Origin: Aquificota bacterium
GTDB taxonomy: Bacteria; Aquificota; Aquificia; Aquificales; Aquificaceae
Length of the DNA: 40,350 nt
Assembly: GCA_013154375.1 (NCBI GenBank)
Contig: JAADCR010000003.1
Location: 1 to 40,350, forward strand
Direction: 5' to 3'
The first letter of the stretch is position 1, and each line of letters begins with the position of its first letter. Of this stretch, positions 8,201 to 15,248 are shown one piece after another. Under the pieces are notes generated by a model. It did no database searches. It saw only the letters and a list, made by a program, of their open reading frames with translations, and had not been told where the DNA came from. A program made the translations under genes and the position numbers.

Positions 8201-8498
8201 ACTCGTACCCTACGTTTTTAAAGTGGTGTACTTTGCCCTTATCTACCACCACGAGGTCCACGCGGAAAGGCTCGTCTAACAGCGCGTAAGCGCTCCTTAC
8301 GACCTTTAAAAACTTTCTCTTGTCAAAGCGCTCCAGCCCCAGTCTACCGCCTTTAACCTCAACTACCACGAGCTCGTCACCGTCTTTTAATAGCAGGTCA
8401 ATCTCTCCGTAAGGCGTCCGGAGGTTACGGCCTAAGAGGGTGTAGCCGACGGAAAGCAGATAGCTAAGGGCAAGCTCCTCGTAGTACCTTCCTCGCAT
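8175..8498 (-). CDS. UPF0102 / YraN family endonuclease-like protein
   Basis: Small 107-residue protein of the YraN family, which has a restriction-endonuclease-like fold and unclear function. The GEID motif (residues 31-34) and VVEVKGG (45-51) give the Asp/Glu-x-Lys metal-site pattern of that fold; the N-terminal GRYYEELALSYLLSVGY and the RNLRTPYGEID stretch are characteristic. It starts only 10 bases after the petC terminator stem and overlaps the following CBS gene by 26 bases, so the two are translationally linked. Role in DNA repair or recombination is only an inference from fold. Confidence 0.85.
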   Translation of the reverse strand: MRGRYYEELALSYLLSVGYTLLGRNLRTPYGEIDLLLKDGDELVVVEVKGGRLGLERFDKRKFLKVVRSAYALLDEPFRVDLVVVDKGKVHHFKNVGYEYGEEELQP

Positions 8499-8504
8499 AA
8501 AAGT

Positions 8505-8526
8505 AGAGGGGCCGGGGAGGCCCCGG
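8505..8526 (-). terminator. Rho-independent terminator of the petABC operon
   Basis: On the minus strand GGGGCC (8519-8524) pairs with GGCCCC (8508-8513) across a 5-base loop, just after the petC stop, followed by TCTACTTTT. The U-tract runs into the yraN start codon region, so yraN has almost no room for its own leader and may rely on read-through. Confidence 0.75.
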
Positions 8527-8533
8527 AAGGGGT

Positions 8534-9253
8534 TTAGTGATAGCCGAGGCGCCTGAGGACGACTTCCCTGTAGCGCCAGAAGAGAGCGCCGAAGATAACG
8601 AAGTAGAGGATAACGGCAACGCCCATTATGGCGCGTTTGGTCTGCTCTTGGGGCGGAGGCGTGTTTACGGACTTAAGGTAAGCCACTACCTTAGCCGTCT
8701 CTTCTTTAGCCGAAGGCCCGGCAAAGACGGGGGGCATGGAGGTGCCCGGGAGTATCTCGTTGGGGTTTAGGATGAAGCGGTACAGGTAGCCCTCGCCGCG
8801 GGCTAAGTATATCGTCGAGAGGTCGGGCGGGACCTGGCCGAAGGAAGACTTAAAGCTCTCGAGCACCTCGTGAGCGAAAGCTTCGTAGACGTCGCGCGGA
8901 ACGAAAAAGCGGTCCTTGTAGAGAACGCCGAAGCGGTAGACGGGCCGTCCGGCCGCCTGCTCTACTTTCTTCCAGCGCGGGTCTGCCTGCACGGGAGCGA
9001 CGTATATCCCGTCGTACCTAAGCGAGTGGCAGCCGGCGCAGCGTTGGATAAACAGCTCCCTTCCCTCGTCGGCTATGGTCTTGCCCGACTTTTCGTCAAC
9101 CTTCTTCCAAGGGTTCTCGATAATCTCCTTGACCTCTTCGTCCACCTCGTAGTGCTCGACGTGCTTAAAGGGGTTGTAGAACCAAAGGATGAAGAAGAAG
9201 ACGAGGGTCGAGCCCCCGAAAATTATCGTCTTTATTACGCCCCACGGCGTCAT
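8534..9253 (-). CDS. petC: Cytochrome c1 subunit of the bc1 complex
   Basis: Membrane-anchored c-type cytochrome that takes electrons from the Rieske protein and passes them to a soluble cytochrome c. The 239-residue product has an N-terminal hydrophobic segment (about 9-26), one heme site CAGCH (Cys72, Cys75, His76), a probable axial Met173 in GTSMPP, and a C-terminal transmembrane anchor (about 208-226) with a basic cytoplasmic tail. Its ATG overlaps the cytochrome b stop by 4 bases. It is short relative to proteobacterial c1, as expected for Aquificota and epsilon-type complexes. It is the last gene of the operon. Confidence 0.93.
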   Translation of the reverse strand: MTPWGVIKTIIFGGSTLVFFFILWFYNPFKHVEHYEVDEEVKEIIENPWKKVDEKSGKTIADEGRELFIQRCAGCHSLRYDGIYVAPVQADPRWKKVEQAAGRPVYRFGVLYKDRFFVPRDVYEAFAHEVLESFKSSFGQVPPDLSTIYLARGEGYLYRFILNPNEILPGTSMPPVFAGPSAKEETAKVVAYLKSVNTPPPQEQTKRAIMGVAVILYFVIFGALFWRYREVVLRRLGYH

Positions 9254-10482
9254 TGCTCCTTACCTCCCTTAGCTTTATACCAGCCGTACTCAATGAACGA
9301 GATAATAGGCAGCGACAGGAAGAAGCCGAACACCACCGCGCCGAAAATCATACCCAGCTTAGCGTTAAGCGGGGTCGGCTCCATGCTGCCGAGAATGGTA
9401 AGCGCCATAGAGCCGTACATAAACGCCAAGAAGGCTACGAAGAAGAGCGGCCTCCTTCTGGCGCTCTTAAGCGGCGACCAGTCGAGGACGGGCAGTATGA
9501 GCAGGAACAGCAGGAGTGCGCTGAAGGCTACGAAGCCCCAGAACTTGGAGGGGATAGACCTGAAGACTTCGTAGAAAGCAAGCAGGTACCACTCGGGTGC
9601 GATGTGAGCGGGCGTCTTTAGGGGGTTAGCAGGCTCGAAGTTGTCGGGCGGGAGGAAGTGGCTTATGTGGAAGAAAACGAAGAAGAAGAAGATGGCTAAG
9701 TACCACATGGTGTAAGCGCCTTCTTTAAGCGTCATGTAGGGGTGGAAGGGTACGAACTTGTCCGGATGCTTTTTCTTGTCGTACTCTATGCCGTCGGGGT
9801 TGGATATGCCGGCGGCCCTAACGAGGTAGAGGTGTACGCCTACGAGGGCGAGCAGAAGTAAGGGGTATATGAGCACGTGCGAGCCGAAGACTCTACCTAA
9901 AGTGATGTCCGTAACCACGTAGCCGCCTTTCATCCAGAGAACTATCGTCTCGGCTATGGCCTTGAAGAAGTCTTTAAAGATAGGAGCGTCTGCAAGCGAG
10001 CCGGGTATCTCGGTGGTAACGATAAAGCCCCAGTACGAGAGCTGGCCCCAAGGTAGGAGGTAGCCCGAGAGGGCGGTAAGTATGAGAACGAGGTATATAA
10101 GCCAGCCTACTATCCAGACGAGCTCGCGGGGTTTTTTGTAGGCGTTGTAGTAAATGCCGGTAAACATGTGAAGGTAGATAATGGCCATAAAGAAGTTTGC
10201 GCCCGTGGCGTGGATGTGCCTAAACAGCCACCCGAAGGGTATCTCGCCCATTATGGTGTAGGTGGCGCTGTCGAACGCGTCGGCTATAGAGGGTTTGTAG
10301 TACAGAAGCAGTACCATGCCCGAGACTATCTGGATGACGAAGGTCACCAGAGCGAAAACGCCGAAAACGTAAGGGAAGGTGAGGTTCTTGGGCACCTTGT
10401 AGTCAATCATGAGGGACTTGTAAAGCTCCCTCACGTGTGCCCGTTCGTCTATCCAGTCGATGATGCGCTGGATGAGCCCCAT
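9250..10482 (-). CDS. petB: Cytochrome b of the bc1 complex
   Basis: Core membrane subunit that oxidises quinol at the Qo site and passes electrons across the membrane through two b hemes. The 410-residue protein is full length, with the b6-like and subunit-IV-like halves fused. Heme ligands are seen as H-X13-H in helix B (HATGANFF...YLH) and H-X14-H in helix D (HVLIYP...GVH); the PEWY Qo motif is near residue 293. The X14 spacing in helix D resembles cytochrome b6 rather than mitochondrial-type b. It lies 12 bases after petA and overlaps petC by 4 bases. Confidence 0.95.
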   Translation of the reverse strand: MGLIQRIIDWIDERAHVRELYKSLMIDYKVPKNLTFPYVFGVFALVTFVIQIVSGMVLLLYYKPSIADAFDSATYTIMGEIPFGWLFRHIHATGANFFMAIIYLHMFTGIYYNAYKKPRELVWIVGWLIYLVLILTALSGYLLPWGQLSYWGFIVTTEIPGSLADAPIFKDFFKAIAETIVLWMKGGYVVTDITLGRVFGSHVLIYPLLLLALVGVHLYLVRAAGISNPDGIEYDKKKHPDKFVPFHPYMTLKEGAYTMWYLAIFFFFVFFHISHFLPPDNFEPANPLKTPAHIAPEWYLLAFYEVFRSIPSKFWGFVAFSALLLFLLILPVLDWSPLKSARRRPLFFVAFLAFMYGSMALTILGSMEPTPLNAKLGMIFGAVVFGFFLSLPIISFIEYGWYKAKGGKEQ

Positions 10483-10494
10483 GACCTAACCTCC

Positions 10495-11043
10495 TTATAT
10501 GAGTTCTTGTACGAAACCTTTCTCGCCTATTATGAGCTTGTTACCCTCGAGCTTCTGCGGGGGTATAAACAGGGGTCTGGGTGGGGGTCCTGCGATAACG
10601 TCGCCGTAGGGCGTGTAGTAACCGCCGTGACAGGGACAGTGGAAGGTAGGCTTACCGCCGGAGGCTTCCTCGCCTTGAGGCTTCCAGAGGGGTATGCAGC
10701 CGAGGTGCGTACATATGCCCACGAGCGCGAAGACGGGATGACCTTTGAGAATCTCGTAGTTAGTCGTGCCTTTGCTGTTAAGCGCACCTTCTTTGAGCTT
10801 GTAGTCGTCGGCTTTAAAATCCTCGGGCAGGCGGATGACGAAGGTCGTCTTACCCTTCCACGAGGTGACCCTGACCTGCATGGGCTGGAGGTTGGATATG
10901 TCGACCTCTACCACCGCGCCTAAGGCGGCTATCTTGCTCGGCTCGAGCATGGCACGCACGAGCGGGTACAGCGCCGCTACGCCGCCCGCCGCGCCGAGAA
11001 GCCCGATGCCGAGGCTTATAAAGTCCCTCCTCGACGCTTCCAT
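10495..11043 (-). CDS. petA: Rieske iron-sulfur protein of the bc1 complex
   Basis: Carries the [2Fe-2S] cluster that accepts the first electron from quinol. The N-terminus has a twin-arginine motif SRRDFIS followed by a hydrophobic helix (about 10-28), consistent with Tat export and an uncleaved anchor. Cluster ligands are Cys111 and His113 in CTHLGC and Cys136 and His139 in CPCHGG, with Cys116 and Cys138 placed for the usual disulfide. PPPRPL follows as in the family. It is the first pet gene and has a strong GGAGGTGG Shine-Dalgarno. Length 182 is normal. Confidence 0.95.
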   Translation of the reverse strand: MEASRRDFISLGIGLLGAAGGVAALYPLVRAMLEPSKIAALGAVVEVDISNLQPMQVRVTSWKGKTTFVIRLPEDFKADDYKLKEGALNSKGTTNYEILKGHPVFALVGICTHLGCIPLWKPQGEEASGGKPTFHCPCHGGYYTPYGDVIAGPPPRPLFIPPQKLEGNKLIIGEKGFVQELI

Positions 11044-11085
11044 TGAACCACCTCCGCTGAGAAAGTCTCCCTTTATTTTAGCACG
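11044..11085 (-). promoter_or_regulatory. petA: petABC leader with -10-like box and strong Shine-Dalgarno
   Basis: On the minus strand TAAAAT (11075-11080) lies about 31 bases before the petA ATG, with GGAGGTGG close to the start. A clear -35 was not found. No terminator hairpin was seen between mnmG and petA, so read-through from mnmG is also possible. This is a leadered start, unlike the leaderless pairs elsewhere. Confidence 0.45.
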
Positions 11086-11113
11086 CGTATATTACCCTTT
11101 AGTCCGAAATTTC

Positions 11114-12961
11114 TTAGTCGAGTTTACCTAAGTAAGCTAGAAGGGCCGTAACCGCGGCGGGCGTTATGCCGTCTATGCGCGCGGCCTGTCCCACCGTAAG
11201 GGGACGGAACCTCTTAAGCTTCTCCCGCGCCTCGCGCGTAAGACCGGGCACCTCGTCGTAGTTTATGTCCGGCGGTAGAGGCGTGTCCTCGAGCTTTTTA
11301 AGCTTCTCGTTGAGCTTGCGCTCGCGCTCCACGTACGGCTCGTACTTAAGCTCTATCTCGACCTCTTCTTTAACGTACGGGTGCTCGGGCACGGGCAGAC
11401 CGAACTCCTCTTTTACCTTGTCAAGGTCGTAGTGCATGGTCATAAGCGTGGCTACGGTGTAGCTCCTTTTTTCTCCGCCTATAGAGACGGTAACTTTCTC
11501 CTTTTTGTAGCGCTCTTTCCAGCTCTCGATTTCTTTAGCAAGCTCTTGAACGAGTCTGTACTGCTCGTCGGTGATAAGGCCAAGCTCGTGGCCGAGCTTG
11601 GATAGTCTCAGTATGGCGTTGTCCTGCCTTAGGTAGAGGCGGTACTCGGAGCGGGAGGTAAAGAGCCGGTACGGCTCGGTGACGCCCTTGGTGGTAAGGT
11701 CGTCTACCATAACGCCTATGTAGCTCTCGTCGCGCCGGAGGTATATAGGCTCTTTACCGAAGGCCCTGAGGGCGGCGTTTATGCCCGCTAAGATACCCTG
11801 TCCGGCCGCCTCTTCGTACCCGGTGGTGCCGTTAAAGTTACCCGCGTGGAAGAGGCCCCGTATCTTTTTCGTCTCGAGCGTGGGAAACAGCTCGGTCGGC
11901 GGTACCACGTCGTACTCTATGGCGTAGGCGGGCCGTATAAGCTCGACCTTCTCGAGCCCGGGGATGGAGCGGTACATCTCCCACTGGACCTCCTCGGGCA
12001 GGGAGGTAGAAAGCCCGTTAGGATAGACCTCTACCGTGTCGAGCCCTTCGGGCTCTAAGAATATCTGGTGACGCTCCTTGTCGGGAAACTTTACGACTTT
12101 GTCCTCGATAGACGGGCAGTACCTCGGGCCAATCCCCTTTATAAGTCCGCCGTATAGGGCGGTCCGGTGGAGGTTCTTCCTTATTATCTCGTGGGTCTTG
12201 GGTGTGGTGTAGGTGATGAAGCAGTCTACCTGAGGCTTGCCTTTCTCAAACCAGTAGCTGCCTACGGGCTCGGTCCAGAAGGAGAACTTGGGCGGCGGGT
12301 CGTCGCCGGGTGCCCGTTCGAGGTTAGAGTAGTCTATAGTCCGGCCGTCGAGACGGGCGGGCGTGCCGGTTTTAAACCTCAGAAGCGGGAAGCCGTGGCG
12401 CTTGTAAAACTCCGCCAGACCCTCGCTCCGGGGCTCGCCCATCCGTCCGCCTTTTATGACCTTGTCGCCTACGTATATAACGCCGTTTAAAAAGGTGCCC
12501 GTGGTTACCACGACGGCTTTGGTTTTGTACTCTACGCCTAAAGAGGTCTTTACGGCCGCTACGCGGCCGTCTTTAACCACTACGTCTACTACCTCTTCTT
12601 GCCGGATGTGAAGGTTCTCTTGGTTCTCGCAGACGCGCTTCATGTAGTCGCGGTAGCGCTTCTTGTCGGCCTGCGCCCTCGGGGACCAGACGGCTTTGCC
12701 TTTACGCGTGTTTAACATCTTAAACTGGATGCCCGCGTGGTCTATGGCCTTACCCATCTCGCCGCCGAGGGCGTCTATCTCGCGCACTACTATGCCCTTG
12801 GCTATACCTCCGATGGCGGGGTTACACGACATCTGGCCTATGGTGTCGGCGTTTAAAACGAACATGGCCGTCTTTGCGCCCATCCGTGCGGCGGCCAGCG
12901 CCGCCTCTATGCCCGCGTGCCCGCCTCCTATAACCACGACGTCAAACTCGTCCACCAGCAT
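11114..12961 (-). CDS. mnmG: tRNA uridine-5-carboxymethylaminomethyl modification enzyme MnmG
   Basis: FAD-dependent enzyme that, with the GTPase MnmE, modifies wobble uridine 34 in several tRNAs. The 615-residue protein begins with the dinucleotide-binding motif VVIGGGHAGIEAA (residues 9-21) and keeps the family blocks SCNPAIGG, the insert around TYTTPKTHEII and IEYDVVPPTELFPTLETK, GTTGYEEAAGQG, and the C-terminal helical MnmE-binding domain ending in DGITPAAVTALLAYL. It is full length. It faces away from the prefoldin operon; its start has no Shine-Dalgarno and an AT-rich TATAAA 5 bases upstream. No mnmE is in the window. Confidence 0.97.
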   Translation of the reverse strand: MLVDEFDVVVIGGGHAGIEAALAAARMGAKTAMFVLNADTIGQMSCNPAIGGIAKGIVVREIDALGGEMGKAIDHAGIQFKMLNTRKGKAVWSPRAQADKKRYRDYMKRVCENQENLHIRQEEVVDVVVKDGRVAAVKTSLGVEYKTKAVVVTTGTFLNGVIYVGDKVIKGGRMGEPRSEGLAEFYKRHGFPLLRFKTGTPARLDGRTIDYSNLERAPGDDPPPKFSFWTEPVGSYWFEKGKPQVDCFITYTTPKTHEIIRKNLHRTALYGGLIKGIGPRYCPSIEDKVVKFPDKERHQIFLEPEGLDTVEVYPNGLSTSLPEEVQWEMYRSIPGLEKVELIRPAYAIEYDVVPPTELFPTLETKKIRGLFHAGNFNGTTGYEEAAGQGILAGINAALRAFGKEPIYLRRDESYIGVMVDDLTTKGVTEPYRLFTSRSEYRLYLRQDNAILRLSKLGHELGLITDEQYRLVQELAKEIESWKERYKKEKVTVSIGGEKRSYTVATLMTMHYDLDKVKEEFGLPVPEHPYVKEEVEIELKYEPYVERERKLNEKLKKLEDTPLPPDINYDEVPGLTREAREKLKRFRPLTVGQAARIDGITPAAVTALLAYLGKLD

Positions 12962-12990
12962 GGCAATTTATAGAATTTATGCCTATAAGT
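12962..12990 (-). promoter_or_regulatory. mnmG: mnmG promoter, probably leaderless or near-leaderless
   Basis: On the minus strand TTACTA is followed after 18 bases by TATAAA (12967-12972), which ends 5 bases before the mnmG ATG. No Shine-Dalgarno is present. The rest of the 130-base divergent region (12962-13091) holds this promoter and that of the prefoldin operon. Confidence 0.4.
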
Positions 12991-13025
12991 TAGTAAGGGG
13001 CCTTCAGAGAAACTGATAAAGCTCG

Positions 13026-13085
13026 TTGAAGATTTTCTAAACTCGGTTATATTAAATTTTTAGTTAAAACTTTAATAGGAGGTGG
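13026..13085 (+). promoter_or_regulatory. Promoter and Shine-Dalgarno of the prefoldin operon
   Basis: TTGAAG (13026-13031), a 16-base spacer and TATATT (13048-13053) form a good housekeeping promoter in an AT-rich region. The leader is about 32 bases and carries TAGGAGGTGG (13076-13085), near-perfect to anti-Shine-Dalgarno, 9 bases before the ATG. This predicts strong expression of the first gene. Confidence 0.7.
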
Positions 13086-13091
13086 GTAGCC

Positions 13092-13544
13092 ATGGCCGAA
13101 GAGAAGAAGGAGCTTAAAAAGAGCCCTGAAGAGCGGATGGAAGAGCTTAACCGTCAGCTCCGCGGCTACATGGCCCAGATTGAGGCCCTCAGGGCCGAGA
13201 TAGCGGCCATTAACCAAGCCATAGCGGACCTCAGGCTCGCGGAAGCCACGCTCAGGGCCCTTAAGGAGCTGGGTAAAGGTAAAGAGATTCTCCTTCCCGT
13301 GGGTGCCACGGCGCAGGTAAAGGCCAAGATAGAGGGCGTAGACGAGGTCATTATGAGCATAGGGACGGGCATATCGGCCGTCATGTCCTACGACGAGGCC
13401 ATAGAGAAGATAAGGAGGGAGATTACGGCGCTCGAGGCCCTCAGAAGGACGCTCGAGGAGGCCATAGCCGAGCTTTACAACCAGATTGAGGAGCTGCTCG
13501 AGCGCGTCAGGGAAGTCGGTAAAGAGGAGGCTCAGGCTCAATGA
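13092..13544 (+). CDS. Prefoldin alpha-subunit family protein
   Basis: A 150-residue protein built as a long N-terminal coiled coil (about residues 10-62), a beta-hairpin core (64-96) and a C-terminal coiled coil (98-145), the architecture of prefoldin alpha. The core EILLPVGATAQVKAKIEG followed by DEVIMSIGTG closely matches the archaeal alpha-subunit consensus (L-V-P-V-G-A, then VIMSVGAG). Prefoldin is a jellyfish-shaped hexamer that holds unfolded proteins and is mostly archaeal and eukaryotic. It is first in a seven-gene operon with the strongest ribosome-binding site there. A prefoldin-beta-like candidate lies at 15960. Horizontal origin from archaea is possible; no group II chaperonin gene is in the window. 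Its clients are unknown. Confidence 0.85.
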   Translation: MAEEKKELKKSPEERMEELNRQLRGYMAQIEALRAEIAAINQAIADLRLAEATLRALKELGKGKEILLPVGATAQVKAKIEGVDEVIMSIGTGISAVMSYDEAIEKIRREITALEALRRTLEEAIAELYNQIEELLERVREVGKEEAQAQ

Positions 13545-14032
13545 GGTACTTTCTGATATCCGCGCTGATAGCCTTGGCAGGCCTTATGGTAGGAGGCGGT
13601 ACCGCCTCCTACCTTACTTACAACAAGCTAATAAGGCAGTTCCAGAACATACCCGGCTCGCCCATAATCCTGACGGCCGTTTACGACAAAGAGAAGCACA
13701 TCCTGCTCTACACGATAACCAACCCCGGTACTACGCCCCTGACCATCGTCGAGAAAGCCCTCGTCTTTACGCCCGGTAAAGAGAGCAAAGAGCAGGCTTA
13801 CATCCTGTCTAACATACCCGCCAACGTCGTGCTGCCGCCCCTCAGCACGGTGGTGGTGGAGCTAAAGCTGAAGGCCGAGACGGAGGAGCTCAAGCCGGGC
13901 GACGTGGTGGTGGCCACCTTTACCTACCAGCACCCGCTCTCGGACGACCTGTATACGGTAGTACACACCTTCGAGCACGGGCCTAAAGAGCAGAAGACCG
14001 AGCAGCAGGGGCAGAAGGAGGAGGCTAAATGA
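13541..14032 (+). CDS. Membrane-anchored protein with extracytoplasmic beta-rich domain, unknown
   Basis: I do not recognise this 163-residue protein. Residues ~4-28 form one hydrophobic helix with a GLMVGGG stretch, either an anchor or uncleaved signal. Residues ~40-145 look like a beta-sandwich: alternating hydrophobic strands (IILTAVY, ILLYTITN, VVVELKLKA, VVVATFTY) with a NPGTTPL turn resembling immunoglobulin-like accessory domains. The C-terminal ~20 residues are Gln/Lys/Glu-rich and probably disordered. It overlaps the prefoldin stop by 4 bases (ATGA) and the next gene by 4 bases. A 26-base perfect palindrome lies inside its transmembrane-coding region. It may present a binding surface outside the cytoplasm for the operon's membrane partner. 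Confidence 0.6.
   Translation: MRYFLISALIALAGLMVGGGTASYLTYNKLIRQFQNIPGSPIILTAVYDKEKHILLYTITNPGTTPLTIVEKALVFTPGKESKEQAYILSNIPANVVLPPLSTVVVELKLKAETEELKPGDVVVATFTYQHPLSDDLYTVVHTFEHGPKEQKTEQQGQKEEAK
13588..13613 (+). repeat. 26-bp perfect palindrome inside the second gene of the prefoldin operon
   Basis: GGTAGGAGGCGGT is immediately followed by its exact reverse complement, centred between 13600 and 13601 and about 45 bases after the prefoldin stop. As RNA it would fold to a very stable GC-rich hairpin of about 11 base pairs that also hides an AGGAGG. No T-run follows, so it is not a standard terminator. Confidence 0.75.
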
Positions 14033-14568
14033 GGCTCCAGAGCATTTTCCAGTGGGGGCTTATAGCCCTTCTGGGCGCCCTCCTTATTTTCGCCTTTACG
14101 GGCATACTGGTAAGCGCGCTGGTGGCCTTCCTCTCGCCCGAAGGGCTGGCCTTCCTGCTGGGCTTTATCGGTGCGTGGGTGTTTGCCAACCGTCTGCTGT
14201 TCGGCTACGGGAGCTTTCTGCTCGCGGCCGAGGCTTATCTGGCTAAAGACGAGGTGAACTTAGAAGAGCTTAAAGAGAAGACGGGCGAGCCTAAGGAGCG
14301 GCTTGAGAACCTCTCGCCCGTAGCCCTCTTTGCCCTCTGGCTCCAGCACTTAGAGTACTTCCGTTACGCCTACTACGGTCTTTTTACGCTGCTTCTTATC
14401 CTTATGCTCCTGTCGAAGTTTAACCTTTTAGGTGCTTTAGCTTTAGGGAACTACCTCGAGGGGGCCTTCTGGGGCGCGGCGGTTATAACGCTTTTCGTCT
14501 TTGCCTTTGAGATTACGGCGGGCTACCTTATGGACCGCATAAGGAGCGAGAAGGGAGCGGCCCTATGA
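14029..14568 (+). CDS. Four-helix membrane protein, unknown
   Basis: Unrecognised 179-residue integral membrane protein. Four hydrophobic segments are visible at about 8-35, 39-65, 113-133 and 145-167. A soluble loop of about 45 residues (68-112) between helices 2 and 3 is charged and helical (NLEELKEKTGEPKERL). The C-terminus is short and basic-acidic, probably cytoplasmic. Both ends overlap neighbours by 4 bases. Together with the preceding single-span protein it suggests that this operon works at the inner membrane. No transporter, protease or kinase motif is visible. Confidence 0.6.
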   Translation: MRLQSIFQWGLIALLGALLIFAFTGILVSALVAFLSPEGLAFLLGFIGAWVFANRLLFGYGSFLLAAEAYLAKDEVNLEELKEKTGEPKERLENLSPVALFALWLQHLEYFRYAYYGLFTLLLILMLLSKFNLLGALALGNYLEGAFWGAAVITLFVFAFEITAGYLMDRIRSEKGAAL

Positions 14569-15248
14569 GGGAGCTGCCCCTCGAGGTGGCCCTCCGTACA
14601 TTAGTTTTCGAGACGCTCGGCCGGCCGGAGAAGGAGCGGGAGTTTACCGTCGAGGACCTCCGGCGGTGGGGCTTTGACCTGCTGTATGGGAAGGTTAACG
14701 GTAGGCCGGCCTTTTTCGTCGGTAAGCTCGGCACCGAGGTAGGGGACGCGTGGGAGGAAGAGGGTAAGGCCTACGAAGTGGAGGAGGTGCTTTTAGAGCT
14801 CCCGCCTAAAAAGAGGCTGCTCGCGCGCGTGTTTACGCGTAACGGGACGGCCTTTTTAAGCGCTTACCTGCGGGAAGGCGAGCAGGACGAGGAGATTCTC
14901 CGTCTGCCCGCGGCCGAGCTGCTCTACGCGTTTTTCGTTAAGCACCACCTTCACCACCTTATAAACGCGCTAAAGAGCGTGGGGATAGTTACGGAGTTTT
15001 TCAAGCAGCGGGGGAGCGAGACGGTACCGCTGCCTTACGAGAAGCTCCCGCTCGTGGCGCGTGACTTTCTCGAGCGGGCTAAGCGCGTGGAGAAGATGGC
15101 CGGCTACGGGCGGGTGGCCCTCGCTTACTTCGGTAAGACGCGGGACAAAGACAACCGGTTCCGCGTCTCGTGGCTCCTGCCCACGGTGGCGCTTTTCGAC
15201 TTAGAAGTTTCGGAGAAGGCCAACACCGCGCTGGGGGAGTTTAAGTGA
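14565..15248 (+). CDS. Soluble protein of unknown function in the prefoldin/RAMP operon
   Basis: Unrecognised 227-residue protein without signal or transmembrane segment. The N-terminal ~120 residues read as mixed alpha/beta (FEFTVEDLRRWGF-like helix, then strands such as AYEVEEVLLELP and RLLARVFTRNG). The middle is helical with a His cluster FFVKHHLHHLINAL at about residues 123-136. The C-terminal part ends in a strand-rich SWLLPTVALFDLEVSEKAN. It overlaps its neighbours by 4 bases on both sides, so its amount is tied to the membrane protein before and the RAMP-like protein after. The His cluster might bind metal, but that is a guess. Confidence 0.5.
   Translation: MRELPLEVALRTLVFETLGRPEKEREFTVEDLRRWGFDLLYGKVNGRPAFFVGKLGTEVGDAWEEEGKAYEVEEVLLELPPKKRLLARVFTRNGTAFLSAYLREGEQDEEILRLPAAELLYAFFVKHHLHHLINALKSVGIVTEFFKQRGSETVPLPYEKLPLVARDFLERAKRVEKMAGYGRVALAYFGKTRDKDNRFRVSWLLPTVALFDLEVSEKANTALGEFK

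Noticed and set aside
8870-9574. 234-codon open frame opposite petC and petB
   Set aside because: Antisense shadow of two identified genes; no coherent domain.
10168-10923. 251-codon open frame on the plus strand opposite petB and petA
   Set aside because: Both opposite genes are certain bc1 subunits; the frame has no recognisable protein features and is a shadow of their codon use.
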